Below are positions 1-5,875 of a stretch of 5,907 nucleotides of DNA, one piece after another. A model generated the notes under the pieces. It saw only the letters and a program-made list of their open reading frames with translations. It ran no database searches and was not told the DNA's origin. The stretch is from an archaeon (GTDB taxonomy: Archaea; Methanobacteriota; Methanobacteria; Methanobacteriales; Methanobacteriaceae): assembly GCA_024409165.1 (NCBI GenBank), contig JAKSUE010000095.1:1-5907 (forward strand), written 5' to 3'. The first letter of the stretch is position 1; every line of letters begins with the position of its first letter. The position numbers and the translations under genes are program-made.

Positions 1-43
1 ATGCATATTATTTATACATATTATGCATATTAATTTATACATT
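1..43. repeat. Imperfect direct repeat overlapping the TATA-like boxes
   Basis: Two near-identical copies lie at 1-20 and 23-43. Each starts with the palindrome ATGCAT, continues with ATTA (the second copy has one extra A), and ends with TTTATACAT. The repeat period is 22 nt, about two helical turns. Because each copy includes a TATA-like box, the repeat could be a tandem operator or a duplicated promoter. The array may extend beyond the left edge of the window. Confidence 0.6.
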
Positions 44-80
44 ATTAAGTTGAATTTGATTATAAAATTTCTAATAACAT

Positions 81-86
81 AGGAGG
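81..86 (+). promoter_or_regulatory. Ribosome-binding site of pyrD
   Basis: AGGAGG is a full match to the archaeal anti-Shine-Dalgarno sequence. It sits 6 nt before the ATG at 93 and fixes that codon as the start. Confidence 0.85.
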
Positions 87-92
87 TTATTT

Positions 93-1010
93 ATGTTAAA
101 AACTAATTTATGTGGTATTGAACTTGAAAATCCATTAATGCTTGCTGCTGGAATCCTTGGAAGTCATGGATCTTCTTTAAATTGGGTTTTAGATTCTGGT
201 GCTGGTGCTGTTGTTAGTAAATCTTTTTCTAAAGATGCTAATGAAGGTTACCATAATCCTACAACTGTAGAGGTTGAAGGAGGTATTATTAATGCAATTG
301 GTCTTTCAAGTCCTGGTGTTGAAGCATTTAAAGAAGAGTTAGAAATCGTCGATAGGAATAAGGGGGTTTCTATTGCATCTATTTATGGTGCAACTCCAGA
401 GGATTTTTCTTATGTTGCAAGTGAAATAAGTGATTTAGTTGATATGATTGAATTAAATGTTTCTTGTCCTCATGCTATGGGAGGATGTGGTGCAGCTATT
501 GGTCAAAATCCGGTTTTAACTGAAAGTGTTGTTCAAGCTGTTAAAGATACTGTTGATGTGCCTGTTTTAGCTAAATTAACTCCTAATGTTACTGATATTA
601 AAGAAATAGCTATTGCTGCAGCTAATGGTGGTGCTGATGGTATTACCTTAATTAACTCACTTGGTCCTGGAATGAGAATCGATATTACTACAGGACATCC
701 TATTTTAGCTAATAAGTTTGGAGGAATGAGTGGACCTGCAATTAAACCAATAGCTATTCGTTGTGTTTATGATGTTTATGATGTAGTTGATATTCCTATT
801 GTTGGTGTTGGTGGAATTCGTAACTACGAAGATGTTGTTGAATTTTTATATGCTGGAGCAAATGCAGTTCAAATTGGAACTTCTATTTTATATGAGGGTC
901 CTGAAATATTTTCAGATATTGCAATTAAATTATCTCAATTTATAGAAGCAAGTTCCTTTAATAGTATTGAAGATATGATTGGATTTGCTCATAAAGATGG
1001 AGATTTATGA
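93..1010 (+). CDS. pyrD: Dihydroorotate dehydrogenase, class 1B catalytic subunit (PyrD)
   Basis: This is the FMN-containing catalytic subunit that oxidises (S)-dihydroorotate to orotate in the fourth step of pyrimidine synthesis, acting in the cytoplasm as a TIM barrel. The 305-residue length is normal for the family. Visible motifs are NAIGLSSPG at 67-75, LNVSCPH at 121-127 with the presumed catalytic base Cys125, KLTPNVTD at 161-168 with substrate/FMN-binding Lys161, GGMSGPAIKP at 210-219, and the FMN-phosphate segments VGVGGI (237-242) and IGTS (261-264). A Cys rather than Ser base, together with the adjacent pyrK gene, indicates class 1B, the NAD-linked heterotetramer, rather than the membrane quinone-linked class 2. 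The ATG at 93 is supported by AGGAGG 6 nt upstream. The gene is intact and ends 9 nt before pyrK, so the two are almost certainly co-transcribed. The identification is very secure. Confidence 0.97.
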   Translation: MLKTNLCGIELENPLMLAAGILGSHGSSLNWVLDSGAGAVVSKSFSKDANEGYHNPTTVEVEGGIINAIGLSSPGVEAFKEELEIVDRNKGVSIASIYGATPEDFSYVASEISDLVDMIELNVSCPHAMGGCGAAIGQNPVLTESVVQAVKDTVDVPVLAKLTPNVTDIKEIAIAAANGGADGITLINSLGPGMRIDITTGHPILANKFGGMSGPAIKPIAIRCVYDVYDVVDIPIVGVGGIRNYEDVVEFLYAGANAVQIGTSILYEGPEIFSDIAIKLSQFIEASSFNSIEDMIGFAHKDGDL

Positions 1011-1019
1011 GGTGTTTAT

Positions 1020-1832
1020 ATGAGTAATGTACCTAAAGTATTAGAAATTAAAAAGATTATTGAAGAAACTCCATCAATTAAAACTTTTATTTTTGATTGG
1101 CCTATGTTTGGTGAAAATATCCCATCTCCAGGTCAATTCCTTATGGTTTGGAATTTTAAAGATGAAAAACCAATGTCTATTTCTTATATTAATGTAGCTG
1201 ATGGTGAAATCGGTATCACAGTTAAAAAAGTAGGTGAATTTACAGAGGATTTACATACTTTAAAAGTAGGGGACAAATTAGGTCTTAGAGGACCTTATGG
1301 TAATGGATTCTCTACAGATTTAGAAGGTATGAAAGTATTAGCTATTGGTGGTGGAGTAGGAATGGCTCCTATTGCTTCATTTACAGAAGAAGCTTTAAAA
1401 AGCACCAAAGTAGATGTTATCTGTGCTGCTACAACAAAAGAAGAATTATTATTCCATAGAAGATTAGCTAATCGTGGAGCTAATGTTTATACTTGTACTG
1501 ATGATGGATCCTGTGGATTTAAAGGTTTTGCAACTCACAGAGCTATGGAATTAATTTCTAAAAGTGATTATGATTGGGTTGTTGTATGTGGTCCTGAAGT
1601 TATGATGGTTCCTTTATTTGGATTCCTTGAAAATAATAACATTGATGGAGAATACTCTCTTGAACGTTATATGAAATGTGCAATTGGTATTTGTGGTCAA
1701 TGTTGTGTAGATAATACTGGTTGGAGAATCTGTGCAGAAGGCCCTGTTTTTAATTCTTATCAATTAGCTCAAATTGATGAATTTGGTTCATATCGTAGAT
1801 CTCCTTCAGGTTTAAAACAATTTTATAAATGA
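1020..1832 (+). CDS. pyrK: Dihydroorotate dehydrogenase electron-transfer subunit (PyrK)
   Basis: PyrK carries FAD and a [2Fe-2S] cluster and passes electrons from the FMN of PyrD to NAD+. The protein is 270 residues, close to the usual 255-270. It belongs to the ferredoxin-reductase fold family. An N-terminal FAD-binding barrel includes KPMSIS at 50-55, where many bacterial homologues have RPxS. An NAD-binding domain opens with AIGGGVGMAPI at 108-118, and CGPEVMM lies at 190-196. The C-terminal cluster motif is C220-x4-C225-x2-C228-x9-C238, followed by AEGPVF; Cys229 is an additional cysteine next to the ligand. The ATG at 1020 follows GAGGTG at 1009-1014, which overlaps the pyrD stop codon, so translational coupling is plausible. 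The gene order here is pyrD-pyrK, the reverse of the familiar Bacillus pyrK-pyrD order. Related sulfide dehydrogenase-type subunits share the fold, but adjacency to pyrD settles the call. Confidence 0.95.
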   Translation: MSNVPKVLEIKKIIEETPSIKTFIFDWPMFGENIPSPGQFLMVWNFKDEKPMSISYINVADGEIGITVKKVGEFTEDLHTLKVGDKLGLRGPYGNGFSTDLEGMKVLAIGGGVGMAPIASFTEEALKSTKVDVICAATTKEELLFHRRLANRGANVYTCTDDGSCGFKGFATHRAMELISKSDYDWVVVCGPEVMMVPLFGFLENNNIDGEYSLERYMKCAIGICGQCCVDNTGWRICAEGPVFNSYQLAQIDEFGSYRRSPSGLKQFYK

Positions 1833-1882
1833 TTTTTAGTATAGTATTGTCCACAACAAATAATTAAATTAAATTAATAAAG

Positions 1883-1909
1883 GGTTAAGTTGGTTAAGTG
1901 GTTGAAATG
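1883..1909. repeat. 9-nt tandem repeat across the transporter start
   Basis: GGTTAAGTT (1883-1891) is followed directly by GGTTAAGTG (1892-1900), then by a degenerate third unit GTTGAAATG (1901-1909). The repeat contains both candidate start codons of the downstream gene, GTG at 1898 and ATG at 1907, and occupies the place where a ribosome-binding site would be expected. It is short and could be chance in AT-rich DNA. Confidence 0.4.
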
Positions 1910-3046
1910 AAAGAGTATATTGATAAACTTAGTATTCCAATATTGATTATTGTAATTTTATTAATTTTATCATTTTTTACAATATTACCAATTTGGGATA
2001 TGGTTCTTTTAGGTGCAATTTTTGGTTATGCTATTAGACCAATATCACGTAGATTCCAAACTAAATTAAAATATCCCTCAGTTTCTATTATTCTTGCAAT
2101 TATAATTATTGTAATTCCAATTTTATTATTATGTGGATATTTAATTTATGAGATTATTGATATTGCTCAATTATTTATGGGTAGTGGTAGTACTGGTGTT
2201 GCTGGCTTTAATTTAAATCAGACTGTTAATAATATTTTAGTTAATGTCCCTGCACAATATCAATCTTCTATTCAATCTTACACAGGATATATTCCAAATA
2301 TAATTAATGAAGTTTATTCTTGGGTTTTAGATTATTGTATAGATATTGTAAAGTCTACTCCTGTATTACTTATTCAAATATTTACAGTAATGTTTTCAAC
2401 TTATTACTTTGCTCGTGATTGGGATAAATTAGTAGAATATGTTCGTGCATTTATTCCTAAAAGATATGATTCCTTTTCAAATAAAATGTTTTTTGAAATT
2501 GAAAATGTAACTAAAAGTATATTCTATGGTCATTTTGTCACTGCATTTATTATTGGTGTAGTTGCAGGAATTGGTTTTGGTATTTTAGGTTATCCTTTTG
2601 TTATTCTTTTAGCTGTTGTAACTTGTATTTGTCAAATAATTCCAGTTATTGGGCCTTGGCCTGTTTATTGGGCTTTGGTTATTATTGATTTAATTAATGG
2701 TAATTTCCCAAGAGCTATTGTGACCTTATTCTTTGGTTTTGGTCTTAGTATATGTGATGTATATATTCGTCCAGCATTGGCAGGTAAATATGCAGATATT
2801 CCAGCTATGATTTTACTTCTTGGATTTATGGCTGGTCCATTAGTATTTGGTTTAATGGGTTTTGTTGTAGGTCCTTTAATTTTAGGAATCACTTATGCAG
2901 TTATTAAAGCATATAAAGAAGAAATAATTGAAAATAAAGATGAAAATAGTGCTTTTTATCCAGATGTTGTTGAAGAGGTTTCTGTTGAAAAAGATGAAAT
3001 GGTTGAACCACAAATAGTTGAAGAAAAAGTTGATGATACTAATTAA
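1898..3046 (+). CDS. AI-2E/UPF0118-family multi-pass membrane transporter
   Basis: This is a 382-residue polytopic membrane protein of the AI-2E transporter (PF01594-type) family. Members have been linked to autoinducer-2 export or to Na+/H+ exchange, but the substrate here is unknown. Hydrophobic segments lie at about 12-30, 32-48, 61-87, 153-171, 212-232, 233-252, 270-287 and 302-337. Family hallmarks are IIPVIGPWPVYW (247-258) and the C-terminal run from DVYIRPALAG (287-296) through LLLGFMAGPLVFGLMGF (306-322) to VVGPLILGI (323-331). The residues between 88 and 152 form the expected soluble loop. A strongly acidic tail (about 340-382, rich in Val-Glu pairs) follows the last helix and should face the cytoplasm. 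The start is uncertain: GTG at 1898 or ATG at 1907 (three residues shorter), neither with a good Shine-Dalgarno sequence. The gene ends 13 nt before polB and probably shares its transcript. Confidence 0.88.
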   Translation: MVEMKEYIDKLSIPILIIVILLILSFFTILPIWDMVLLGAIFGYAIRPISRRFQTKLKYPSVSIILAIIIIVIPILLLCGYLIYEIIDIAQLFMGSGSTGVAGFNLNQTVNNILVNVPAQYQSSIQSYTGYIPNIINEVYSWVLDYCIDIVKSTPVLLIQIFTVMFSTYYFARDWDKLVEYVRAFIPKRYDSFSNKMFFEIENVTKSIFYGHFVTAFIIGVVAGIGFGILGYPFVILLAVVTCICQIIPVIGPWPVYWALVIIDLINGNFPRAIVTLFFGFGLSICDVYIRPALAGKYADIPAMILLLGFMAGPLVFGLMGFVVGPLILGITYAVIKAYKEEIIENKDENSAFYPDVVEEVSVEKDEMVEPQIVEEKVDDTN

Positions 3047-3053
3047 AAGGAGG
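3047..3053 (+). promoter_or_regulatory. Ribosome-binding site that fixes the polB start
   Basis: AAGGAGG lies directly after the transporter stop codon and 6 nt before the ATG at 3060. It makes 3060 the start, rather than an in-frame ATG at 3018 that lies inside the transporter gene. Confidence 0.85.
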
Positions 3054-3059
3054 TTTAAT

Positions 3060-4958
3060 ATGAAAAAGAATTTTGTACTTTTAGATATTGATTATGTTAC
3101 TTATGAAGAAAAGCCACTTATTCGTTTATTTGGTAAAGAAAAAGATACTAAAAAGAATATTATTGCTTTAGATGATTCTTTCATTCCTTATTTTTATATT
3201 GAACCTTTTGATGATATTGATGTGTGTATTGATGATTTGAGAAATCTTGAAAAAGATGAAGAGTTAAAATTCACTTCACTTGAAAAAATAACTTTAAAAG
3301 ATTTTCAAATTCCAAAAGAATTTATTAAAATTAGTTTTAAACACCCTCAAGAAGTCCCAAAGTATAGGGATATTATTTGGGATTTAGAATCTGTTAGTAA
3401 GGTTAGAGAACATGATATTCCATTTTATAGAAGATATCTTATTGATAAAGATTTAACTCCAATGGCTGAAATTGAGATTATTGGTGAGGAGTTAGAAGAA
3501 TTTGAAAATATTGATAATGATGATGTTACTATAATCAAATTACAAGAAGATCCTAAAACTGTTTCTACTGATGTTCAAGACTTTAGAATGATGAGTTTCG
3601 ATTTAGAAGTTAGAAACCCTCATGGAATGCCTAATCCTGATGAAGATGAAATTATTATGATTGGAATTGATAGTAATGTAGGCATATCCAAAGTTATCTC
3701 AACTAAAGGTGATGAATTTAGTGGCGAAGGAGATATGGGCTTTATTGAAACTGTTGATTCTGAAAAAGAAATGATTGAAACCTTTGTTAAAACAGTTAAG
3801 GAGTCTAATATTGATATAATTATTGGTTATAACTCTGATAATTTTGATTTTCCATATCTTAGAGACCGTGCTAAACTCTTAGGAGTTGATTTAGATTTAG
3901 GAATGGATGGTTCTAATCTTAAATTCTTAAGAAGAGGTTATACTAATGCAGCTTCAATTAAAGGATTGCTCCATGTAGATTTATACCTCGTTATGAGAAG
4001 ATATATGTCTTTAGATAGATATACTTTAGAAAGAGTTTATTTTGAATTATTTGGCGAAGAAAAGATTGATGTTCCAGGTGATTTGATTTATACATTCTGG
4101 GATAATGGAGGAGATGAACTTAGAAATCTCTTTAAATATTCTTTAGATGATGTTGTTTCTACTTTAAAAATAGCAGAACAAACTTTACCGCTTAATTTAG
4201 AACTTACTCGTATTGTAGGTCAACCTTTCTTTGATGTAACTCGTATGGCAACAGGTCAACAAGCAGAATGGTATCTTATGAGACGTGCTTATGAAATTAA
4301 TGAAATTGTACCAAATAAACCAAATATTCCTCAAAATAAAATGAGAGAAAGAGGTAGTAACTCTGGAGGTTATGTAAAAGAACCAGAAAAAGGCCTTCAT
4401 GAAAACCTTGTACAATTCGATTTTAGAAGCCTGTATCCAAGTCTAATTATTTCAAAAAACATCTCTCCAGATGTACTTATTAAAGATAAAAAATTAGATA
4501 GCTATTCTTTATTTGGTGATGAAACAGGTTATGATGATTTAATTAATGATTCAAACAATCAATCTGAATCTGATACAATTGAAGAATATTATGAATGTCC
4601 AGAACATCATCATAAATTTAGACAAGAACCTCAAGGTTTTATCCCATCTGTTATGGTAGATATTTTAGCTGAAAGAGTTAAAGTTAAAAATCTAATGAAA
4701 TCCACAGATGACTCTGTTATTAAGAAAAGTCTTGATGTACAACAACAAGCTTTAAAAAGATTAGCTAATACAATGTATGGAGTTTATGGATTTTCAAGAT
4801 TCAGATGGTATTCATTTGAATGTGCTCAAGCAATCACTGCTTGGGGACGTCAACATATTAAAAAAGCAATGGATGAAGCTGAAAACTATGGTTTTTATGC
4901 AATTTATGCAGATACTGATGGTTTTTATGCTAAATATGATCCAAATAGAAAGAATTAA
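3060..4958 (+). CDS. polB: Split family B DNA polymerase, large N-terminal part
   Basis: This is a replicative/repair DNA polymerase with 3'-5' proofreading, 632 residues as started here. The N-terminal domain keeps the archaeal uracil-sensing pocket (Tyr12, Pro43, HPQEVP at 95-100 with Val99, Arg125). The exonuclease motifs are Exo I DLE (Asp181, Glu183), Exo II YNSDNFD (Asp263) and Exo III YSLDD (Asp364). The polymerase motifs are A DFRSLYPS (Asp454), B KRLANTMYG (Lys566-Gly574) and C YADTDG (Asp618, Asp620). The protein stops 12 residues after motif C, so the thumb domain of about 220 residues found in one-piece archaeal PolB is absent and is not encoded in the remaining window. Methanothermobacter PolB is known to be encoded as two separate genes, so this is most likely the natural split and not a broken gene. 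Compared with Thermococcus enzymes, as I remember their numbering, there are extra segments of about 34 residues before Exo I and about 29 acidic, Asn-rich residues between motifs A and B. Confidence 0.95.
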   Translation: MKKNFVLLDIDYVTYEEKPLIRLFGKEKDTKKNIIALDDSFIPYFYIEPFDDIDVCIDDLRNLEKDEELKFTSLEKITLKDFQIPKEFIKISFKHPQEVPKYRDIIWDLESVSKVREHDIPFYRRYLIDKDLTPMAEIEIIGEELEEFENIDNDDVTIIKLQEDPKTVSTDVQDFRMMSFDLEVRNPHGMPNPDEDEIIMIGIDSNVGISKVISTKGDEFSGEGDMGFIETVDSEKEMIETFVKTVKESNIDIIIGYNSDNFDFPYLRDRAKLLGVDLDLGMDGSNLKFLRRGYTNAASIKGLLHVDLYLVMRRYMSLDRYTLERVYFELFGEEKIDVPGDLIYTFWDNGGDELRNLFKYSLDDVVSTLKIAEQTLPLNLELTRIVGQPFFDVTRMATGQQAEWYLMRRAYEINEIVPNKPNIPQNKMRERGSNSGGYVKEPEKGLHENLVQFDFRSLYPSLIISKNISPDVLIKDKKLDSYSLFGDETGYDDLINDSNNQSESDTIEEYYECPEHHHKFRQEPQGFIPSVMVDILAERVKVKNLMKSTDDSVIKKSLDVQQQALKRLANTMYGVYGFSRFRWYSFECAQAITAWGRQHIKKAMDEAENYGFYAIYADTDGFYAKYDPNRKN

Positions 4959-4981
4959 TTTATTAGTGAATAATTAATAGG

Positions 4982-4989
4982 TTTAATAT
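4982..4989 (+). promoter_or_regulatory. Candidate TATA box before the zinc-binding protein gene
   Basis: TTTAATAT resembles an archaeal TATA box. A start about 25 nt downstream would fall near 5010, leaving a short leader with a good ribosome-binding site before the ATG at 5036. In sequence this AT-rich the match is weak evidence. Read-through from polB is an alternative, since no T-run terminator is seen between the genes. Confidence 0.3.
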
Positions 4990-5026
4990 TATTATTAAGG
5001 TTATTATTAAGATTATTATTTATAGG
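4989..5026. repeat. 12-nt AT-rich tandem repeat in the intergenic leader
   Basis: TTATTATTAAGG (4989-5000) is followed by TTATTATTAAGA (5001-5012) and a degenerate third unit TTATTATTTATAGG (5013-5026). The third unit runs into the ribosome-binding site of the next gene. The first two units differ at one base. It looks like a slippage-generated repeat; a regulatory role is possible but unsupported. Confidence 0.55.
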
Positions 5027-5030
5027 TGAT
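5024..5030 (+). promoter_or_regulatory. Ribosome-binding site of the DGC-type gene
   Basis: AGGTGAT is an exact complement of the archaeal 16S rRNA 3' end (AUCACCU). It lies 5 nt before the ATG at 5036 and supports that start. Confidence 0.8.
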
Positions 5031-5035
5031 TAAAT

Positions 5036-5419
5036 ATGGTAAAAGAAATAGCTTTAGCAGCATGTAGTGGTATGAGTCCTAATGGTTTAGTAGCAAGAGT
5101 AAGTGTTTCAGATTTAGCAATTGATGATAAACATGCATTATCTATATGTATGGGGTCTGTTTCAGCTGATGATGAAGGATTTAAATCTATTGCAAATGAA
5201 TTTCCGGTTTTTGCTGTAAATGGTTGTGAAGGAAATTGTGTTGGTAAAATTTTAAGAGATAAAGGAATTGATGTTATTGGTGAAATTAATGTAGGAGATA
5301 CTTTAGAACCTACAGGTCACAGAGCTAATGATGTTGCAAGATTAGATGATGAAGGAGAACTTTGTGTATCTATTCTTAAAGAAGCTATTGAAGAAAAATT
5401 ATCTGAATTAAGAGATTAA
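5036..5419 (+). CDS. Putative zinc-binding protein, DGC-domain type
   Basis: This is a 127-residue soluble protein with no signal peptide or membrane segment. It resembles the small DGC-domain proteins, a poorly characterised group with four conserved cysteines thought to bind zinc. The expected layout is visible: Cys10-Ser11-Gly12 followed by Leu18 and Ala20-Arg21, an isolated Cys38 in SICMGS, and NGCEGNC at 62-68 with Cys64 and Cys68. In the name-giving position this protein has Asn-Gly-Cys instead of Asp-Gly-Cys. A fifth cysteine, Cys110, lies near the C-terminal helix. The start is fixed by AGGTGAT 5 nt upstream. It ends 10 nt before the next gene, suggesting a shared transcript. Cellular role, metal and partner are unknown. 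The family assignment is from motif pattern and recall and is fairly confident; zinc binding is inferred. Confidence 0.75.
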   Translation: MVKEIALAACSGMSPNGLVARVSVSDLAIDDKHALSICMGSVSADDEGFKSIANEFPVFAVNGCEGNCVGKILRDKGIDVIGEINVGDTLEPTGHRANDVARLDDEGELCVSILKEAIEEKLSELRD

Positions 5420-5429
5420 TGGTGGTTTA

Positions 5430-5822
5430 ATGGTAAAACCTAAAAAAGTTTATAATAAACAACTTTGGGAAGATTGGGTAATGAATTGTCAAGAATATTT
5501 TGATGATATAATTGCTCCATGTAAATTAGCTATTTTTATTGGTGAAAGTGATAAAAATTGTTTAGTTATTGAAAAAATAGCAGATTCTCTGTTCCCATCA
5601 TTTGAAATTAATGGATCATTTAGTATGTATGATTTTGATTTATTCTTCACAGTAGCTGAAAATGATGCTATTGAAATTTTAGAAGACAGTTCAAAATTTG
5701 CAGAATTTGTTAAATCTGGTAAATTAGGTATTTTATGTACTGTTGATGATATTCAAATGGAACAAAAAGGTTTAGATAAATTCTTATCTAACTTAGGTTT
5801 CGCTCCATCTTGTAGTATTTAG
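5430..5822 (+). CDS. Hypothetical protein, 130 residues, cysteine-containing
   Basis: I do not recognise this family. The ATG at 5430 follows GGTGG at 5421-5425 with a 4-nt spacer, and the gene starts 10 nt after the DGC-type gene, so the two are probably translated from one message. The product is soluble, mildly acidic and has no signal peptide. It reads as an alternating alpha/beta protein: a helix at about 8-27, a strand KLAIFIGES (32-40), a helix at about 43-54, strand-like DFDLFFTVAE (68-77), helices around 79-96, strand LGILCTV (99-105) and a final helix at about 113-122. Five cysteines are present (20, 31, 44, 103, 128), the last in a SerCysSerIle tail. Normal amino-acid composition and good spacing make it a real gene. 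A metal- or redox-related role beside the zinc-binding-type protein is only a guess. Confidence 0.8.
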   Translation: MVKPKKVYNKQLWEDWVMNCQEYFDDIIAPCKLAIFIGESDKNCLVIEKIADSLFPSFEINGSFSMYDFDLFFTVAENDAIEILEDSSKFAEFVKSGKLGILCTVDDIQMEQKGLDKFLSNLGFAPSCSI

Positions 5823-5838
5823 GATATTTAATTTTTCA

Positions 5839-5875
5839 TTTTTTAATTATTTTTTAATTTTTTAATTATTTTTTA
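5839..5875. repeat. 19-nt tandem duplication within the terminator
   Basis: TTTTTTAATTATTTTTTA occurs exactly at 5839-5856 and again at 5858-5875, giving a period of 19 nt. Each copy has two T6 runs separated by AATTA. The duplication doubles the number of termination tracts. Confidence 0.7.

Larger units (their letters stand above)
1..92 (+). promoter_or_regulatory. Candidate promoter and leader of pyrDK
   Basis: This AT-rich leader precedes pyrD. It holds two TATA-like boxes reading TTTATACA, at about 11-18 and 34-41, each inside one copy of a direct repeat. An archaeal TATA box lies roughly 25 nt before the transcription start, so the second box would give a start near 60-66 and a leader of about 30 nt that contains the ribosome-binding site. 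The boxes are seen directly. Promoter function and the start point are inferred. The upstream end is cut by the window edge. Confidence 0.5.

Noticed and set aside
1..43. CRISPR array or insertion-sequence end
   Set aside because: There are only two short imperfect copies with a 2-nt gap, no spacers, no terminal inverted repeats and no transposase nearby.
1833..1882. Terminator and promoter between pyrK and the transporter
   Set aside because: There is only one T5 run (1833-1837) and diffuse AT-rich sequence (TTAAATTAAATTAATAAA); neither a terminator nor a TATA box can be separated from background.
2665..2892. Minus-strand open frame of 75 codons inside the transporter gene
   Set aside because: It lies antisense to conserved transmembrane coding sequence, has no ribosome-binding site and a low-complexity Lys/Pro/Ile composition typical of a shadow frame.
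3018..3059. In-frame upstream ATG that would add 14 residues to PolB and overlap the transporter gene
   Set aside because: AAGGAGG at 3047-3053 is ideally placed for the ATG at 3060, and the protein from 3060 aligns with the start of archaeal PolB (DIDYVT near the N-terminus).
4197..4415. Minus-strand open frame of 72 codons inside polB
   Set aside because: It is antisense to conserved polymerase sequence, with a Phe/Ile/Ser-rich translation and no start signal.
4777..4977. Plus-strand out-of-frame 66-codon frame at the end of polB, considered as a possible start of the thumb subunit
   Set aside because: Its translation shows no thumb-domain similarity and it overlaps motifs B to C in another frame; it is a shadow.
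4940..5035. Frameshift or nonsense mutation truncating PolB
   Set aside because: None of the three forward frames after 4958 carries polymerase-like sequence before the next gene, so the thumb is not merely out of frame. A natural split fits the lineage better.
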